The notes beneath the pieces are model-generated. The model saw only the letters and a program-made list of their open reading frames with translations. It had not been told where the DNA came from and ran no database searches. 64,000 nt of DNA from Hypoxylon rubiginosum (Eukaryota > Ascomycota > Sordariomycetes > Xylariales > Hypoxylaceae), in contig CADCXA010000024.1 in assembly GCA_902806565.1 (NCBI GenBank), positions 248,001 through 312,000 of the forward strand. The letters run 5' to 3'. Of the stretch, positions 24,163 to 35,057 are shown one piece after another (within the stretch, counting starts at the first letter, position 1; every line of letters starts with the position of its first letter). Made by a program: the position numbers and the translations under genes.

Positions 24163-26633
24163 ATGTCTCAATTAGATAACGTCGAGTCTTCTCCGGACAC
24201 GGTGGGCACCGGTTACGCGAGCGCCTCCGCCTCAAATACGTCGGCTGCGGAGAAGTCGGCGAAGCGCAAGCCGGCCAGACGTGAGCGTGTTGCTTTAGCC
24301 TGCCAAAGGTGAGTAGCACCATGTGCACCATGGACAAGTTACAAAATACTAAGTCTCAACCAAAGGTGTAAGACTAGAAAACAAAAGGTACATACGTTGA
24401 ACTCATAATAACAGTGCTAATTTTTATGGTATCATTTACGCCGTAAAACACCTTTCTAACGTGTTTGTACTATAGTGTGATGGTCAGCGTCCGGCGTGCG
24501 GCTCGTGTGCACGTCTGTCCTTGAAATGCGGTACGCTATGCTCGTCGACGTCGATAAATCTTGTTCTTCTAACATAGTATATTCAGTTTACGTTGTCCCG
24601 CTTGTTCCGGCTGCCGCGGAGAAAAAGATGTACATCAAGTCTCTCGAACAGCGAATTGTCGAGCTAGAGGCATATCTTGCTTCAATCGGTCACCCTAGAG
24701 TTGACAGTGATCAACTAGCACGTCTAGGGCAGTCGATGTCGTCGTCGCAGCATACAACCTTACTGCCACCGTACCAAGCATCCGTACCAGCATCAGAGCA
24801 GGCTCAGCTGGATGATGAGGATGACGAGAATGATATTTCACTTGCCGTTAGAGACTTATCGCTTTCAGCATCCGGCCATTACATCGGAGCTTCTTCAAAT
24901 ATCACCATAGGGCGAGTGCTTAGCTCCGTCGTACACAGCCAGAGAACCTCGATTCCTGCTGCTCACGAAGAGCAAGCCGGTCAAGGTGAAGATGATCCGG
25001 CACCTAAATCGATATATTCGACAAATACGGGCGATATGATTGGAGTTCCCTTTTTGAGCCCGCCAGTCGCCGAAAGACTTCTACATGGTTGGTTCCGTCA
25101 TATAGCCACAAGATACCCTGTGCTGCACTCGGCTGAGGTGGTGAAGCTTCACCACAATCGGGATAACCTCACAGACGAATACGAACGGACTATTTTACAT
25201 CTCATATATGCGGCAAGCGGGCGGTGGTTAGAATCAGCCGGCGAAATGGGACATTTCTTCAGCGACCAACATTATGATCTGGCTTTCGACGAGTTAGACT
25301 CCATACTTCGTCTTCGGGATTCCCGCACCGTTAATTACTTACTACTGATGGCTCTGTATTGTACCAGAGCCCCTAGGGATCCGGGGGCGTGGACTTATGT
25401 AGGAGCGGCGATGAGACTGTGCATAGAGTTAGGGTTGCATCGCCGGCCGCGGAGACAACAGCTCAGTGTCGAGGGAGAGATGGATAAACGGCGATTCTGG
25501 ACTGCGTATTTCCTTGATCGAGATATTTCCATAGCTGTCGGACGACCTCCTAGCATATCAGATCGCGATATCGACGCAGAACTGCCCTTGGATATCAACG
25601 AGGACACCATTGACGAGGAGGTCATCCGTCAAGCCTCGATGCGGGTTAGCAACATCCCAGTGAACCCTCCCAATACGTTAACGTCTTTCATCCACCGGAC
25701 GCGCCTCAAGCAAATCGAGTCGGAGATCCAACACGACGTTTACAGAGTGGACCTCCCGAACGATGTCTGCGACGTCACCATAGATTCGTTTCTCGATCGA
25801 TTGAATGCCTGGAAGGACGCCATCCCTTACGAGACGGTGCACTACGTTCACAGGCAAGAGAACGCATATGAGGGTGCGGAATTGTATACCCTGCACTATT
25901 ACCGCTGCGTTCGTTTCTTGTTATATCCGCAGCTTGCCAAAAGCCCAATTAACATGCACTACCTGAAAATGTGCGCGGAGTCTTGCATCGGCATCATCAC
26001 AGACTACCGTCGACTACACCACGCTTTCCCGATCGGGTTTTCAGCATTGTCGATACAATCTGTGTTCTTGGCTGGTAAGCATCATTCTCCCCCCGACATT
26101 CATGCACAAAGAGTCTCTCTACCTGATACTGACGTGCGACAGGTCTGACCCTGATCTATTGCGCGTGGCTGGCTCCTCCGAACTTCCTGAATATCGAGGG
26201 CCCGCTGACCGACTGCCAAATTCTCTTATATATCGTGACGGAGCGCTACCCGTCGGCGCGGAGGTATCGCGACGTCTTCGAGCGTATCAAGTCGGCCATC
26301 ATGAACATCGCGGCGCAGGGCAAGCACGAGCCGCGCAACCCCGTGCCGATAGACCCGACCATTCAGAAGGGCTTCGCAAACTTGGAGGTCCAGTGGGGAC
26401 CCGGTATGGGCGCCGACTTCTCCTACATGGTCAACACGATGACAGGGAATGCGGCCACGGCGGCGGCGGCGCCGACGTTTGACCTAAACATGGACCCGAC
26501 GGCAGCGTTGGTTGGCGAGCATCAGGAACAGCCCGCGCTGAATCTGGGCCAGTACCAGGTGTGGCCGGGAATGTCGCATGCCATGCCTCCCGAACTGGGT
26601 GACGTAAACGCCCTAGGCGGCATCTACCAATGA
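24163..26633 (+). CDS. Zn2Cys6 transcription factor with fungal-specific regulatory domain
   Basis: Five exons (24163-24308, 24366-24387, 24476-24530, 24578-26074, 26143-26633) give 736 residues. The Zn2Cys6 binuclear cluster is split by two introns and restores as CQRCKTRKQKC then CGSCARLSLKC (about residues 47-74), with the full six-cysteine spacing. A short linker leads to a coiled-coil-like helix (MYIKSLEQRIVELEAYL). The middle domain carries the fungal_trans pattern, including LMALYCTRAPRDPGAWTYVGAAMRLCIELGLHR (residues near 300-330) and KRRFWTAYFLDRDISIAVGRPP. The tail is Gln/Ala-rich. It should bind CGG-type half sites in the nucleus. It sits among oxidative and lactonase genes, so it is the best candidate local regulator (inference). 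The 22-nt second exon is needed to complete the zinc cluster. Confidence 0.93.
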
Positions 26634-27585
26634 TCATGTGTCGTTTTAATTCCTTTGGTGCATTATAGGGGTTCGATTTTCGGGGGTTTGAGGGCACATG
26701 AATGGAGGATATACCACACGATATCTCATGTTTCTAGATCGCGAATTCGGGTGTATTTGTAGAAGATCTCAGGTTTGCCCTTGGACAGGTTTAACGAAAA
26801 CGGTAGTGTACGCTAGTCGACAGGTCAATCTCCCAGTCTGATCTCGGGGAGTACAGTATTTATAGGTACCCAGATGCGCTATCAACCCTACCTAGTCTCT
26901 CCATAACTCCGTATCGAGAATCAGTGAGCATCCTAAGATTAATCAGAACTAAGATCTGAAATGCGTGTCCCCCCCCCTGCTTAACCATTGCAGATCTAGG
27001 TATTCTGCTACGTGCGACAAGTGTTGGATTACTGATCAAATAACATGTCTAGTTCATCTTGGATCATTCAAGGTTAGAAAGCGCGAGCGCGCCGAGCCGC
27101 CGCTGTACCATCGGATAGGGACTCCCGAAAATCTTACCGCTAGGGTCGCGCCGGCCAGCGGCAGTCTCCCCCTGCAACCTGCAGGGACCTATTGTATCCT
27201 CCACTATTTGGGGCTAATCGCTGTATGGCGTTTATAGCCTCTTTATTAGGCAGCTATGAATGGGCTACCAGCTACTAGAGGGTGACAACGACAGCTACGT
27301 TAGACCTAATTAATGACTAGCCGGCGGCTTTTAGCCCCCCGGGTCCGACGCCTCGTAGTAGCACTGCATCCGAAACCTACCTAGACAGTTATCACAGGGA
27401 CGGTTCGTGTATCCCTTGCTTACGGCTGGCCCACGTGAGCATGGTAATATTTCTACGTGTGAAACACGGAGGACCTTGTAGGACAGATGACGTAGCACGG
27501 GATTGGAGACTTCTTATCAACTCTTGACCGACATAAATTTCTTCTCAATCCTACTTTTCCGCCGCTAATTATCCCCCCAGCTTCT
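26634..27585. other. Convergent intergenic region, no gene seen
   Basis: The space between the 3' ends of the regulator and the lactonase. The open frames present are short and have no family resemblance. Confidence 0.5.
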
Positions 27586-28725
27586 CTATTCCTTAGTAGG
27601 GGGCGGGGCATAGTCACCAACAGCTTCTATCTTCCCTTCATAGCCTACAGCTTTGGCAAAGTCCGCCAGGAACATCCATCTGGCCTTCTTAACCCAGCCC
27701 TTCTTGGTGAAGTCATTAGCAAGTTTCGGGAAGAAATCGACTACGCCGAGCAGGTACTGGTCGTGAGCCGGAACCACGAGGATGTTCTCGTGCGCGTCGA
27801 TCTCCTGGAGTTTCTTTATCGTCTCCGTCGCCTCCGCCGAATCGAAGTGGACGACCTGGCTACCCGCACTGCTGGGAGACGGAACGTAAAAGGGCTGCTC
27901 CTTGCCGTCGCGGAGGATCTTGTCGAACAGCTCGCCGGGGCAAGGGGTCGCGGACTGCGGGAGGAAAGGGTGCGGCGAGATCTTGTCCGGCAGCGGGAGC
28001 CAGTGGCTCGGCCGCAATTCACCATCGTGGTGCACCGCGTCGCCGCCCATCAGGATGAAACTATCCGGGTTGCTCGTCACGCGCGCCAGGCCGCACACGT
28101 GCCCGATGCAGTGGCCCGGCGCGTCGAGGAAGTAGAAGGACCCGTCGCCGAAGTAGTCTACGGCCGGGAACTTGCCAACCTTAGGCCCCGACGACGGCGC
28201 GAACTCGAGCTCCCTGACGTTGCGGCCGGCGTAGTCGGCCTCGAGGATGAAGTGGGCCTCGGGGTTGGCCGGGTAGCCGGGGAACATCTCCTTCTTGCAC
28301 CCGGGCCCGACGATGAGCGTCGTGCTCTTCTCGAACCGCGCCGGGTCCCCCGTGTGGTCGAGGTGCGCGTGCGACCACACGACGGCCTCGATGCCCTTGG
28401 CGTCGACCCCGTTCTCGTCGAGGACGTCCCGGACGTCCTTGGGCACGATCAGGGTCGCGCCGGCCGCTTTGAGGCCCTGCACGAAGTGCGGGGGCCAGTT
28501 CCAGTAGTCTTTCCGGAGGCCGAGGTCGAACACGATGGTTCGGTTCAGGACCGGGTGCTGGATCAGGAAGGAGTAGATGGGGGCGCCCATGTAGTCGTGG
28601 CCAGGGATCTTGGGCCCGAAGAACCGTTGGGGGTCGAGCCCGAGGATGGTGCCGGTGGTGTTTATGATGGACACATTTACGGTTGATGTGGAGGAGGGGA
28701 TATTTAGCTCGGGAGGGCTCGCCAT
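27586..28725 (-). CDS. Metallo-beta-lactamase-fold lactonase-like hydrolase
   Basis: An intronless minus-strand gene of 379 residues. The metal-binding motif HAHLDH (residues 119-124) is intact. The third-ligand loop reads APGHCIGH (His205), with Cys where Thr is common in quorum-quenching lactonases. The bridging Asp is in GGDAVHHDG (Asp229) and the last His in VPAHDQYL. Family relatives are N-acyl-homoserine-lactonase-like and other fungal lactone or lactam hydrolases, binding two zinc ions in the cytosol. A lactone or lactam ring-opening role is therefore plausible; the substrate is unknown. It lies tail-to-tail with the Zn2Cys6 regulator, with about 950 nt between their stops. A TATA-like element lies about 150 nt upstream. 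Confidence 0.9.
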   Translation of the reverse strand: MASPPELNIPSSTSTVNVSIINTTGTILGLDPQRFFGPKIPGHDYMGAPIYSFLIQHPVLNRTIVFDLGLRKDYWNWPPHFVQGLKAAGATLIVPKDVRDVLDENGVDAKGIEAVVWSHAHLDHTGDPARFEKSTTLIVGPGCKKEMFPGYPANPEAHFILEADYAGRNVRELEFAPSSGPKVGKFPAVDYFGDGSFYFLDAPGHCIGHVCGLARVTSNPDSFILMGGDAVHHDGELRPSHWLPLPDKISPHPFLPQSATPCPGELFDKILRDGKEQPFYVPSPSSAGSQVVHFDSAEATETIKKLQEIDAHENILVVPAHDQYLLGVVDFFPKLANDFTKKGWVKKARWMFLADFAKAVGYEGKIEAVGDYAPPPTKE

Positions 28726-30006
28726 GATTGCTGTGGACTGGCTGACCAGATACCTAGGTAGCTAGCTGAGTTTGGTGGTTTGTTGGCTTGCAGACTTGCT
28801 GACACTGACTAGCTGATACCTATCGTTTCTTAGATACTCCGGTAGTGAAGACTCGCGATATTGAAGCTCAACGTCCTTTATATACAACACCGCACACAAG
28901 CGATTAGGGCTCTATTCAGCTATTTGTCAGCTCCCATTCGACACTATTCGTCAGCTATACGCACTAACACGTCATGGAAAGTCGGGGTTTAATACCGATC
29001 CGTATTCACCTTGCGGAGTTCTCCTCAGAAAGCACCCGATCTGGTGGGTTGAGAGGAGCTGGGTTTCATCGGGCCGGGAAGGGGAAAACGTGCGCAATCT
29101 AGCACTAGATACAGTTGTTCACATGAGATCGGACAGAATCATCGTTGGTTTTTTCCTGAATCGGACCCCGGTCCAACAGGCTGTGCCGCTAGTCCCACAA
29201 TACCTTCGAGGTCGCGTCGGGTTCGGAGCAACGTGGTAGTGGGGATTATAGATTCTACAGACTACCAGGATAGATGAAAAGAATATTCTACAGACTAGAC
29301 GGCCAAACTACCTAGATACATGAAAGAGAATCAAGAACTGAGTCGACTTTGAAATATTGCGTTTGGACGGATTATCCCGCAATGAAGGGATGGTTGGAAA
29401 TGCCCTCATGATTACCTAAGGTGCCTGGCATGTCTATACCCCTCGACCGAATGAATCCCTAATAACCGTCGGTCGTCTGTTACTGATGTACCAGATCTTA
29501 TCAGCTTATGTGCTTAATATATGGGGAGCATGTCGCCGTTATGCAGTGAGACCATCCGGATTCCCCTCCACAGACTCGATGACTCGCTGCAATACAACCC
29601 TAATCCTAGCTTAGTCTCGGGGGGGATGTTCTCAACCATCTCATGACACTCAGCGGCTCGGCCTTGACCGCCTCTCTACACCGGCCGGTCTCGCGTTTTT
29701 CGTGCTTTTATAGGATGAAGTCGGTGGCATTGTTAGAGAAGGAGGCATAATCTTCCGTAAGATTCCTTGCCGAAGTTCGCGATTAGGGCCGGTCCGAGTT
29801 AAACCTCGAGTTGATGCTCCTCGTTAAACCGATGATCCGGCTCTCCTTAATCCAAATATCAGGCCTACCCAAAAATTGATGTAAGTTTCAAATGCGCATC
29901 CAAACTTCCCCTCTTGATGGCCGGTAATAGCATGCTTTTCAGCTCCTATTCTAATCCATTGTCAGATTATCTATACCTAAATAAGTGAGATATTTGTATT
30001 AGATAA
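28726..30006. other. Intergenic, no gene seen
   Basis: The lactonase promoter occupies the left part. A 13-base direct repeat (ATTCTACAGACTA) occurs at about 29251 and 29285. There is no protein-like open frame of note. Confidence 0.45.
28876..28884 (-). promoter_or_regulatory. TATA-like box of the lactonase gene
   Basis: The minus strand reads TATATAAAG, about 150 nt upstream of the ATG at 28725, a plausible core promoter position. Function is inferred from position only. Confidence 0.5.
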
Positions 30007-30495
30007 GTGCGAATGGCTCACGTGGTCGAAGTAAGACCGCCCCTATCCATCGCAGAAGCTTCCGTCAATGCTACCGATGTAAGGTCCTCCGATCTGTTGC
30101 AGCTCTGCGAAATATCCCTTCAATTGGGAAATGGTAGATTCCTTCTCGTCAAACTACCCCAGCAGTTGCCAAGCTGTTCACCTTCTAATCGCTCCATGAC
30201 AATCCGTACGAGGCCGGTTTCCTCGTTCTGGTAGGTGTTATACCTAGACTTTAGGGATGGGAATGCTAGTGTGCTGGCGGACAAATTCCATGTTCATGGC
30301 TTCCGTAATTCGTGTAAAGTCCCTCGACTTCACTATAGCTTCCCCATCTCGCAAGAAATACACACAGCAGATCGGACCGAACTCATTTACGTTAACTAGC
30401 TCCTCCTATGATACGAGGCGACTCTTCTCGGGAAATTCGGGTATGCTTTCCGAGAGCGTCGAGAGATACGACTCAGTACGGCCTTCGTTTGCCAT
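30007..30495 (-). pseudogene. APH-type (aminoglycoside phosphotransferase family) kinase relic
   Basis: Minus-strand sequence from an ATG at 30495 carries N-lobe features of fungal APH-family kinases: FLRDGEAIVKSRDFTRITEA, FVRQHTSIPIPKV, then TYQNEETGLVRIVMERLEG and, in another frame, LQQIGGPYIGSIDG. The frame is broken by a TAG near 30415, paired stops near 30250 and a one-base shift near 30150. The C-lobe with the HGD catalytic loop is absent to the left. The family comprises small-molecule kinases of largely unknown substrate, very numerous in filamentous ascomycetes. Here it is decayed and truncated. Confidence 0.78.
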
Positions 30496-30808
30496 GGTGA
30501 ACGAGCTCAAGAATTCCTGTTTGATAGATGTTGCTTAGAATAGTTGAGTAGAAAGGTGAAAGTTCTGGCCATCCAAGTGACGGAAGGTTTGAAGTTTGAT
30601 TTTTTTTTTTTTCATGTTGAGACTAACTACTCTAGACTTAGGAAATATTTCACATCTACAGGTTTGTCTGGGCTGATTCTAACCATACAGGTCCCATCTC
30701 GATGCACGCCCTGGTTGCGAAATTATTCAAGTATTCAGGTTGGTACATGAGCCTTGATGCGATCGCGAGGGTAGCCACGTGACACACCTAGAAACAAACA
30801 TTTCGTCC
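30496..30808. other. Short intergenic region
   Basis: It includes a T-tract at 30601-30612. No gene is seen. Confidence 0.5.
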
Positions 30809-31756
30809 TTATCCGCTTCTTTTCACACCCGAAGCATCTGTAACTGCTTTCATATAACCCACCGCCAGTTCAGCCGCCTTCCTAGTAGTTTCATCTAAAC
30901 CATTCCTCGAAATAGCAAATAGCCGCTTCTCCCAGAACGACCAACGCTCCACAGGCTTGTCAAAGCTCACGGGCGATGGAAGTTTATCCCAACCCTCCAT
31001 CTCGTTATTGAGCAGACTGACGTACAACTCTTGCCCACAGTGCTTCACCCACTGAGCGGCGGCCGGGATCTGAAAGTCAAGTTTGATTTGACTGTCGGCT
31101 AGGGAATCGTCCGCTGCATCTAAATGATCGTCAGGCTGGGGTTCCCGCTCGAATGTTTTGACTAGATATTGAAGGGCACGCGTCCCTTCTGCGAAGACCT
31201 GCGCCGCGACTAGTTGTGCCTCAACGTCTTGTTGTTTGATGTATACGTTACACGCAAGTTCCCGGGTAGCCGCGTCAGGACACCGCCGGGTGATTTGTCC
31301 AGGCGACATCCAGTGGTTATCGGACCAAACCCTGTCAAAGTAAGGAAGGCTGCTCCATGACAAGGGCTTCTCTTCATCATCTGTAGCCTCCCCAGCGTGA
31401 ATATGGCCCGGGGCCTCCTTGATCGCTAGAAGAAGAGCGATGAGGGAAGGTGTCTGGCCGGGCGGCCATTCTATGAGCGCATCAATGAGCAACCCCCAAA
31501 GCTGAGAGAGCGCTCTGGAATGGTCTGAGTAGCCGCCCAGTGGATAGATCGAAGAATTGGTGATGGGCCGGGTCAATGCACAGGCTGCCTCGTCAGCTGA
31601 GGCTTCGCCGCGGTGGTAGGATTTGAGTTGTGTGACTTCGGAATCAGAAAAAGATTTGAGAGATTCATGTTCGAGATCAGAACGGCTGAGGTGTTCTTCG
31701 AACCAAATTTCTGGAACGCTCCTTGAGGTCTGATCGAGTAATGTATATTGCGCCAT
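30809..31756 (-). CDS. DUF3632 family protein
   Basis: A single-exon minus-strand gene of 315 residues starting at an ATG at 31756. The central part (LWGLLIDALIEWPPGQTPSL and LPYFDRVWSDNHW) and the helical, acidic character match DUF3632, a fungal family expanded in plant-associated ascomycetes. No signal peptide or membrane helix is visible. The biochemical role of the family is not known. It is intact although relics flank it on both sides, which suggests that it is expressed. The next gene upstream is more than 1 kb away, so it is probably transcribed alone. Confidence 0.8.
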   Translation of the reverse strand: MAQYTLLDQTSRSVPEIWFEEHLSRSDLEHESLKSFSDSEVTQLKSYHRGEASADEAACALTRPITNSSIYPLGGYSDHSRALSQLWGLLIDALIEWPPGQTPSLIALLLAIKEAPGHIHAGEATDDEEKPLSWSSLPYFDRVWSDNHWMSPGQITRRCPDAATRELACNVYIKQQDVEAQLVAAQVFAEGTRALQYLVKTFEREPQPDDHLDAADDSLADSQIKLDFQIPAAAQWVKHCGQELYVSLLNNEMEGWDKLPSPVSFDKPVERWSFWEKRLFAISRNGLDETTRKAAELAVGYMKAVTDASGVKRSG

Positions 31757-32805
31757 TTCTGCAGCGCTTGATTAGTGAAGGGGGGTTTCGGTAATCTTAC
31801 GAAATGAGTGCAAAGTCGGCTTCTGAAATAAGGGTTAAGGGTTACCTTTACAACCAGGAATCTGCAATTAAAAGGCGACGATGAAAATTGGAAGTTTTGG
31901 GCGGCACGCCACTGGTAATTTTCAACTAAGAAAAAACCTGAGACGTCAGAAATGACGTGTATGGTTTCACAAGGAGTTAGATGCTTGCCACCGAGGAGCC
32001 CTATCTACGAACTGGCGGCTGCGGGAAGTTCCCGGGTCCATATACATGAGTGCCCCTTGTCCTCCGGCTAGACACCTGGTTTGACTTCTAGTTCCCTATA
32101 GTTATGTTTATCAACATCCATTCACGAATAATAGGGTTCAAGGGACAAGATGAGCTAAAGGGGTCAGGAGAAAAGGTGCGAGGGAGAAAGAGCCTAGGTG
32201 AGGTTGCATAGGTACTTACCAGGTAAGTATCTCGGTATCCAATACATACTACCCAGTTCAAGGTAATCACTGATGTTCGTTTCTTACCCATTTTTAACGA
32301 TCTTTAACGACCTAACAGGTAGGTTAAGCATGTGTCAGTAGAATAGCTAAGGTGCCGGGTTGGGAAGCTCATTGCCTATTAGATATGGATGGGACGAAAA
32401 ATGTGAAACGAAAGGAGCATAATACAAGAGTTGAAGAGGCTAGAGATAGAAACTAGGCTTTTATGTGTAAATGAGGTTGGTGAGTGCTCGCGGGCTATGG
32501 TTCCTGTTTCCAGACCCGGTTCCCAAAAGGCTGCCGCCATGTGAAAAGTTAACATTCCATGTTCACCTCCCTTGATTCGGGGGGAATTTTACTTCGCTAA
32601 TCTTATTCTGATGTTCTCCCTGAGCTATTGTGAGCCAGGGCTAAGCCTCCCCTCAATAGCGCCTGACCAGGCCTAAGTAAAGCGGCAAGAAATGATGTGA
32701 AAGGTAGGGTGTCGGCGGGGGCAATTTTCGGGTGATGCAACAGGCCTTAATCGGGCTATGGTCACACAGTGATTTGATTTCGCCTCTTTGGATAACCGTT
32801 CGTAA
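31757..32805. other. Intergenic, no gene seen
   Basis: Left part: promoter of the DUF3632 gene. Copies of the AGGTA/TACCT motif are at about 32209-32230 and 32320. No coding family is recognised. Confidence 0.45.
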
Positions 32806-33369
32806 CGACAGAACGTTCAACTAAAAGGGCTTACCGAGTTACTGCCGGAGATACTTGAATTGGTTAATGAGGAATCTCGGAAGATTCCGCACGAGAACAT
32901 ACCTAACCTACCTAGTTATAGTGGCCTGAGCCGTGGATGTGCCATGACATTGATATGTCTTCTTACCCTGGATTTCTCCTTGGACGACTTTATTGGGATG
33001 AGTGGATGGCTCCCTTTCCAACAAGAGATTGAGGAACTTGCAAGAGACGATGAACGTTCAAAAGATCAAGATCCAATCGCTAGAGTCTCTGAATATCTAA
33101 GAGATTCATTAGAACAAGAAATACTTAACAACACCGCCAAAGCCAATTCATCTGCAGCCACTCCCGTTTTCCTTGGGCATGGTGAGTCCGACGACAAGAT
33201 TAAGCCTTATTTTGGGAAACCAGCTTATGAGATACTTATAACTTGCGGATATAACGGTAGATGAAGGAGTTATGAGGATCTAGGTCATTGATGCAAAATT
33301 CCCGATGAGATCGATGACCTGGTTGAGTTCATTCAAGAGCAAGTTGATTGGCGTGTGGAGAAGGCATAG
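32806..33369 (+). pseudogene. Carboxylesterase / acyl-protein-thioesterase-like hydrolase relic
   Basis: One continuous frame runs 32806-33369. It shows ELVNEESRKIPHENI, GLSRGCAMTL (equivalent of the GxSxG elbow), DFIGMSGWLPF, TPVFLGHGESDDKIKP (catalytic Asp region) and YEDLGH with KIPDEIDDLVEFI (catalytic His region), the order of abhydrolase_2 enzymes. Two in-frame TGA codons (33262-33264 and 33289-33291) stand exactly where relatives have Trp, so each fits TGG to TGA. The N-terminal third, with the first strand and oxyanion loop, is missing. An insert-like PNLPSY ahead of the nucleophile replaces the expected beta-strand. A functional enzyme is not expected. Confidence 0.8.
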
Positions 33370-33783
33370 TGACGAGTTACAACGGATGTTTCAATAGGGA
33401 TAACGAGAGGCTTAGACTTATCAGTGCTGTTGGTTTGGAACGATACATGTAAAATTCTAATATTGAATTAAACTTGACCACCAGGTGCCTAAGACAGCAT
33501 GAACGTTACCTAGGTCTGTAGGTAGAGGGTTAGGTACCGTAAGTACTTAAGTCCCTTATATGTACAATGCTACTTCACATAGGCCTACTACAAGACGCGA
33601 AAAGTATCCGGGAAATTTATGTCCATTCAATTCTAGAATACACCAAGCAAGCGACGTTGAACAACCAAGTTAAACGAATGACTAGAATTAAAATACCAAC
33701 CGCCTTCCCCAGCCTGACATAGCCCGTGCCTTTTTTCCAACCCCATTTTAGACACCGGGACGTCGCATGAAAGTGCCACAAGC
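33370..33783. other. Short intergenic region
   Basis: Copies of the TAGGTA motif at about 33507-33540. No gene is seen. Confidence 0.5.
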
Positions 33784-34170
33784 TTAAGAGCAGTAGTCGT
33801 CACTGTCCCCAGTGCCACCGTAAGAGCACCCATTAGAGCAGAACGACTCGAACTTGATGTTCCCGTTATCGGTGTCAAGGCACCTGAACAGCGACTGCTC
33901 GACGTGCCTGTCGTCCGTAGGCTGACCGGCGTCGCTGAGCGCCTGCGTAATAGTGTCCTGATAGTTTCCTGTAGTGAGTTGTGTCTTAGTTTAGTTTATG
34001 CCTTTGCCTATACAGTTCCTTATGCAAGTCAGATCTGGAAAGATTAGGTGCTTACCCCATCGCAGCAGGTCCCAGCCGCACCACTCCCACGGCGCGTCGC
34101 AGCTCTTGGCCAAGATGGGCGTGACGCCCACGGCGAGGACGGTCGCGATAGAGAGGATAGAAGTCTTCAT
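33784..34170 (-). CDS. Small secreted cysteine-rich protein
   Basis: Two exons on the minus strand (34170-34056 and 33968-33784; the intron is phase 1 with a GTAAGC donor and CTACAG acceptor) encode 99 residues. A classical signal peptide is visible (MKTSILSIATVLAVGVTPILA, cleavage near residue 21). The mature part of about 78 residues has six cysteines (SCDAPWEWCGW; then RCLD, FCSNGCSYGG, YCS), enough for three disulfides, and many acidic residues. I do not recognise a family. It fits the general profile of an apoplastic effector-like or antimicrobial secreted protein, but this is inference. A TATA-like box lies about 145 nt upstream and the gene stands alone in relic-rich DNA. Confidence 0.8.
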
Positions 34171-35057
34171 GGTTGGCAAGAAATAGGTAAATAGGCTTGC
34201 AGGTATTTGCATGCAGAGTATAGCTGGTGGTTTGATATTGGTGACGAGGGACTCTGAGCTTGATGAGTTGAGAGATTGATAGAGACTAGAGCACTTGGAA
34301 GGAAATGCTGTTTATATATCCAATTTTTGAGGACTCATCATACCGCACGAAGCTCGATCGCTTGATAGAACCTTAAAACCCCGTAAGCTGATCCCTCGCA
34401 TTCAGCTTCCGAGATCGTGAGAATGTGAGACGGTAAGCTAATGTCGTGTACACCGCCATCTTACATCTTGTTATAGAAGGAAGCTATTTAAAAAGTTACG
34501 TAAATGAGTAGTAATACAGAGTAAAACGGGATGCGGCTGAGAAGATTAATATTACGAGGGCGTAGCACAAGACTATTAATATGGGACATGCATGATGTGC
34601 TTACCTTCGGTTAGGATAGGAATATTTAACGGAGGGAGTATGGCCTTGTTCCATGGAGATATCTATATCGAGAGTGTGTGAGAGGAATTAACGGTTGTGA
34701 TGCTATTCAGGTAGGGACGGTTTCTGTATATTCGTTGAAATACTAGGTATCTGAGTTATTCGGAAAGGCCCTGTTTCTCGTACATGTACAGCCCATACAC
34801 TACATACTATACTTAATAATAGTCCTTTGATCATTTATTTCAGTAGCTCAAGCCTAGGATTAAGTAAGATACTGTACTGATTTGATTTTAGGTAGTATCA
34901 TGCGTACGCCGTAACAGTGCTTGATATACTCTAAACACTCTTCGTAAAGTACCACCCATGTATGACTGCAGTCTACCAATATGTTAAATTCTAGTAGCTT
35001 AGCAGCCTATTCTATATTAGGTAAGAACATGTTGGCGCTATAGGTTCGTATGCAACT
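34171..35057. other. Intergenic, no gene seen
   Basis: Rather A+T-rich, with the promoter of the secreted protein at its left end. No coding family is recognised. Confidence 0.45.
34311..34318 (-). promoter_or_regulatory. TATA-like box of the secreted protein gene
   Basis: TATATAAA on the minus strand, about 145 nt upstream of the ATG at 34170. Called by position and consensus only. Confidence 0.5.

Noticed and set aside
27763..28686. 307-codon plus-strand open frame
   Set aside because: Antisense shadow of the lactonase gene, favoured by high GC; Arg/Val-rich with no domain.
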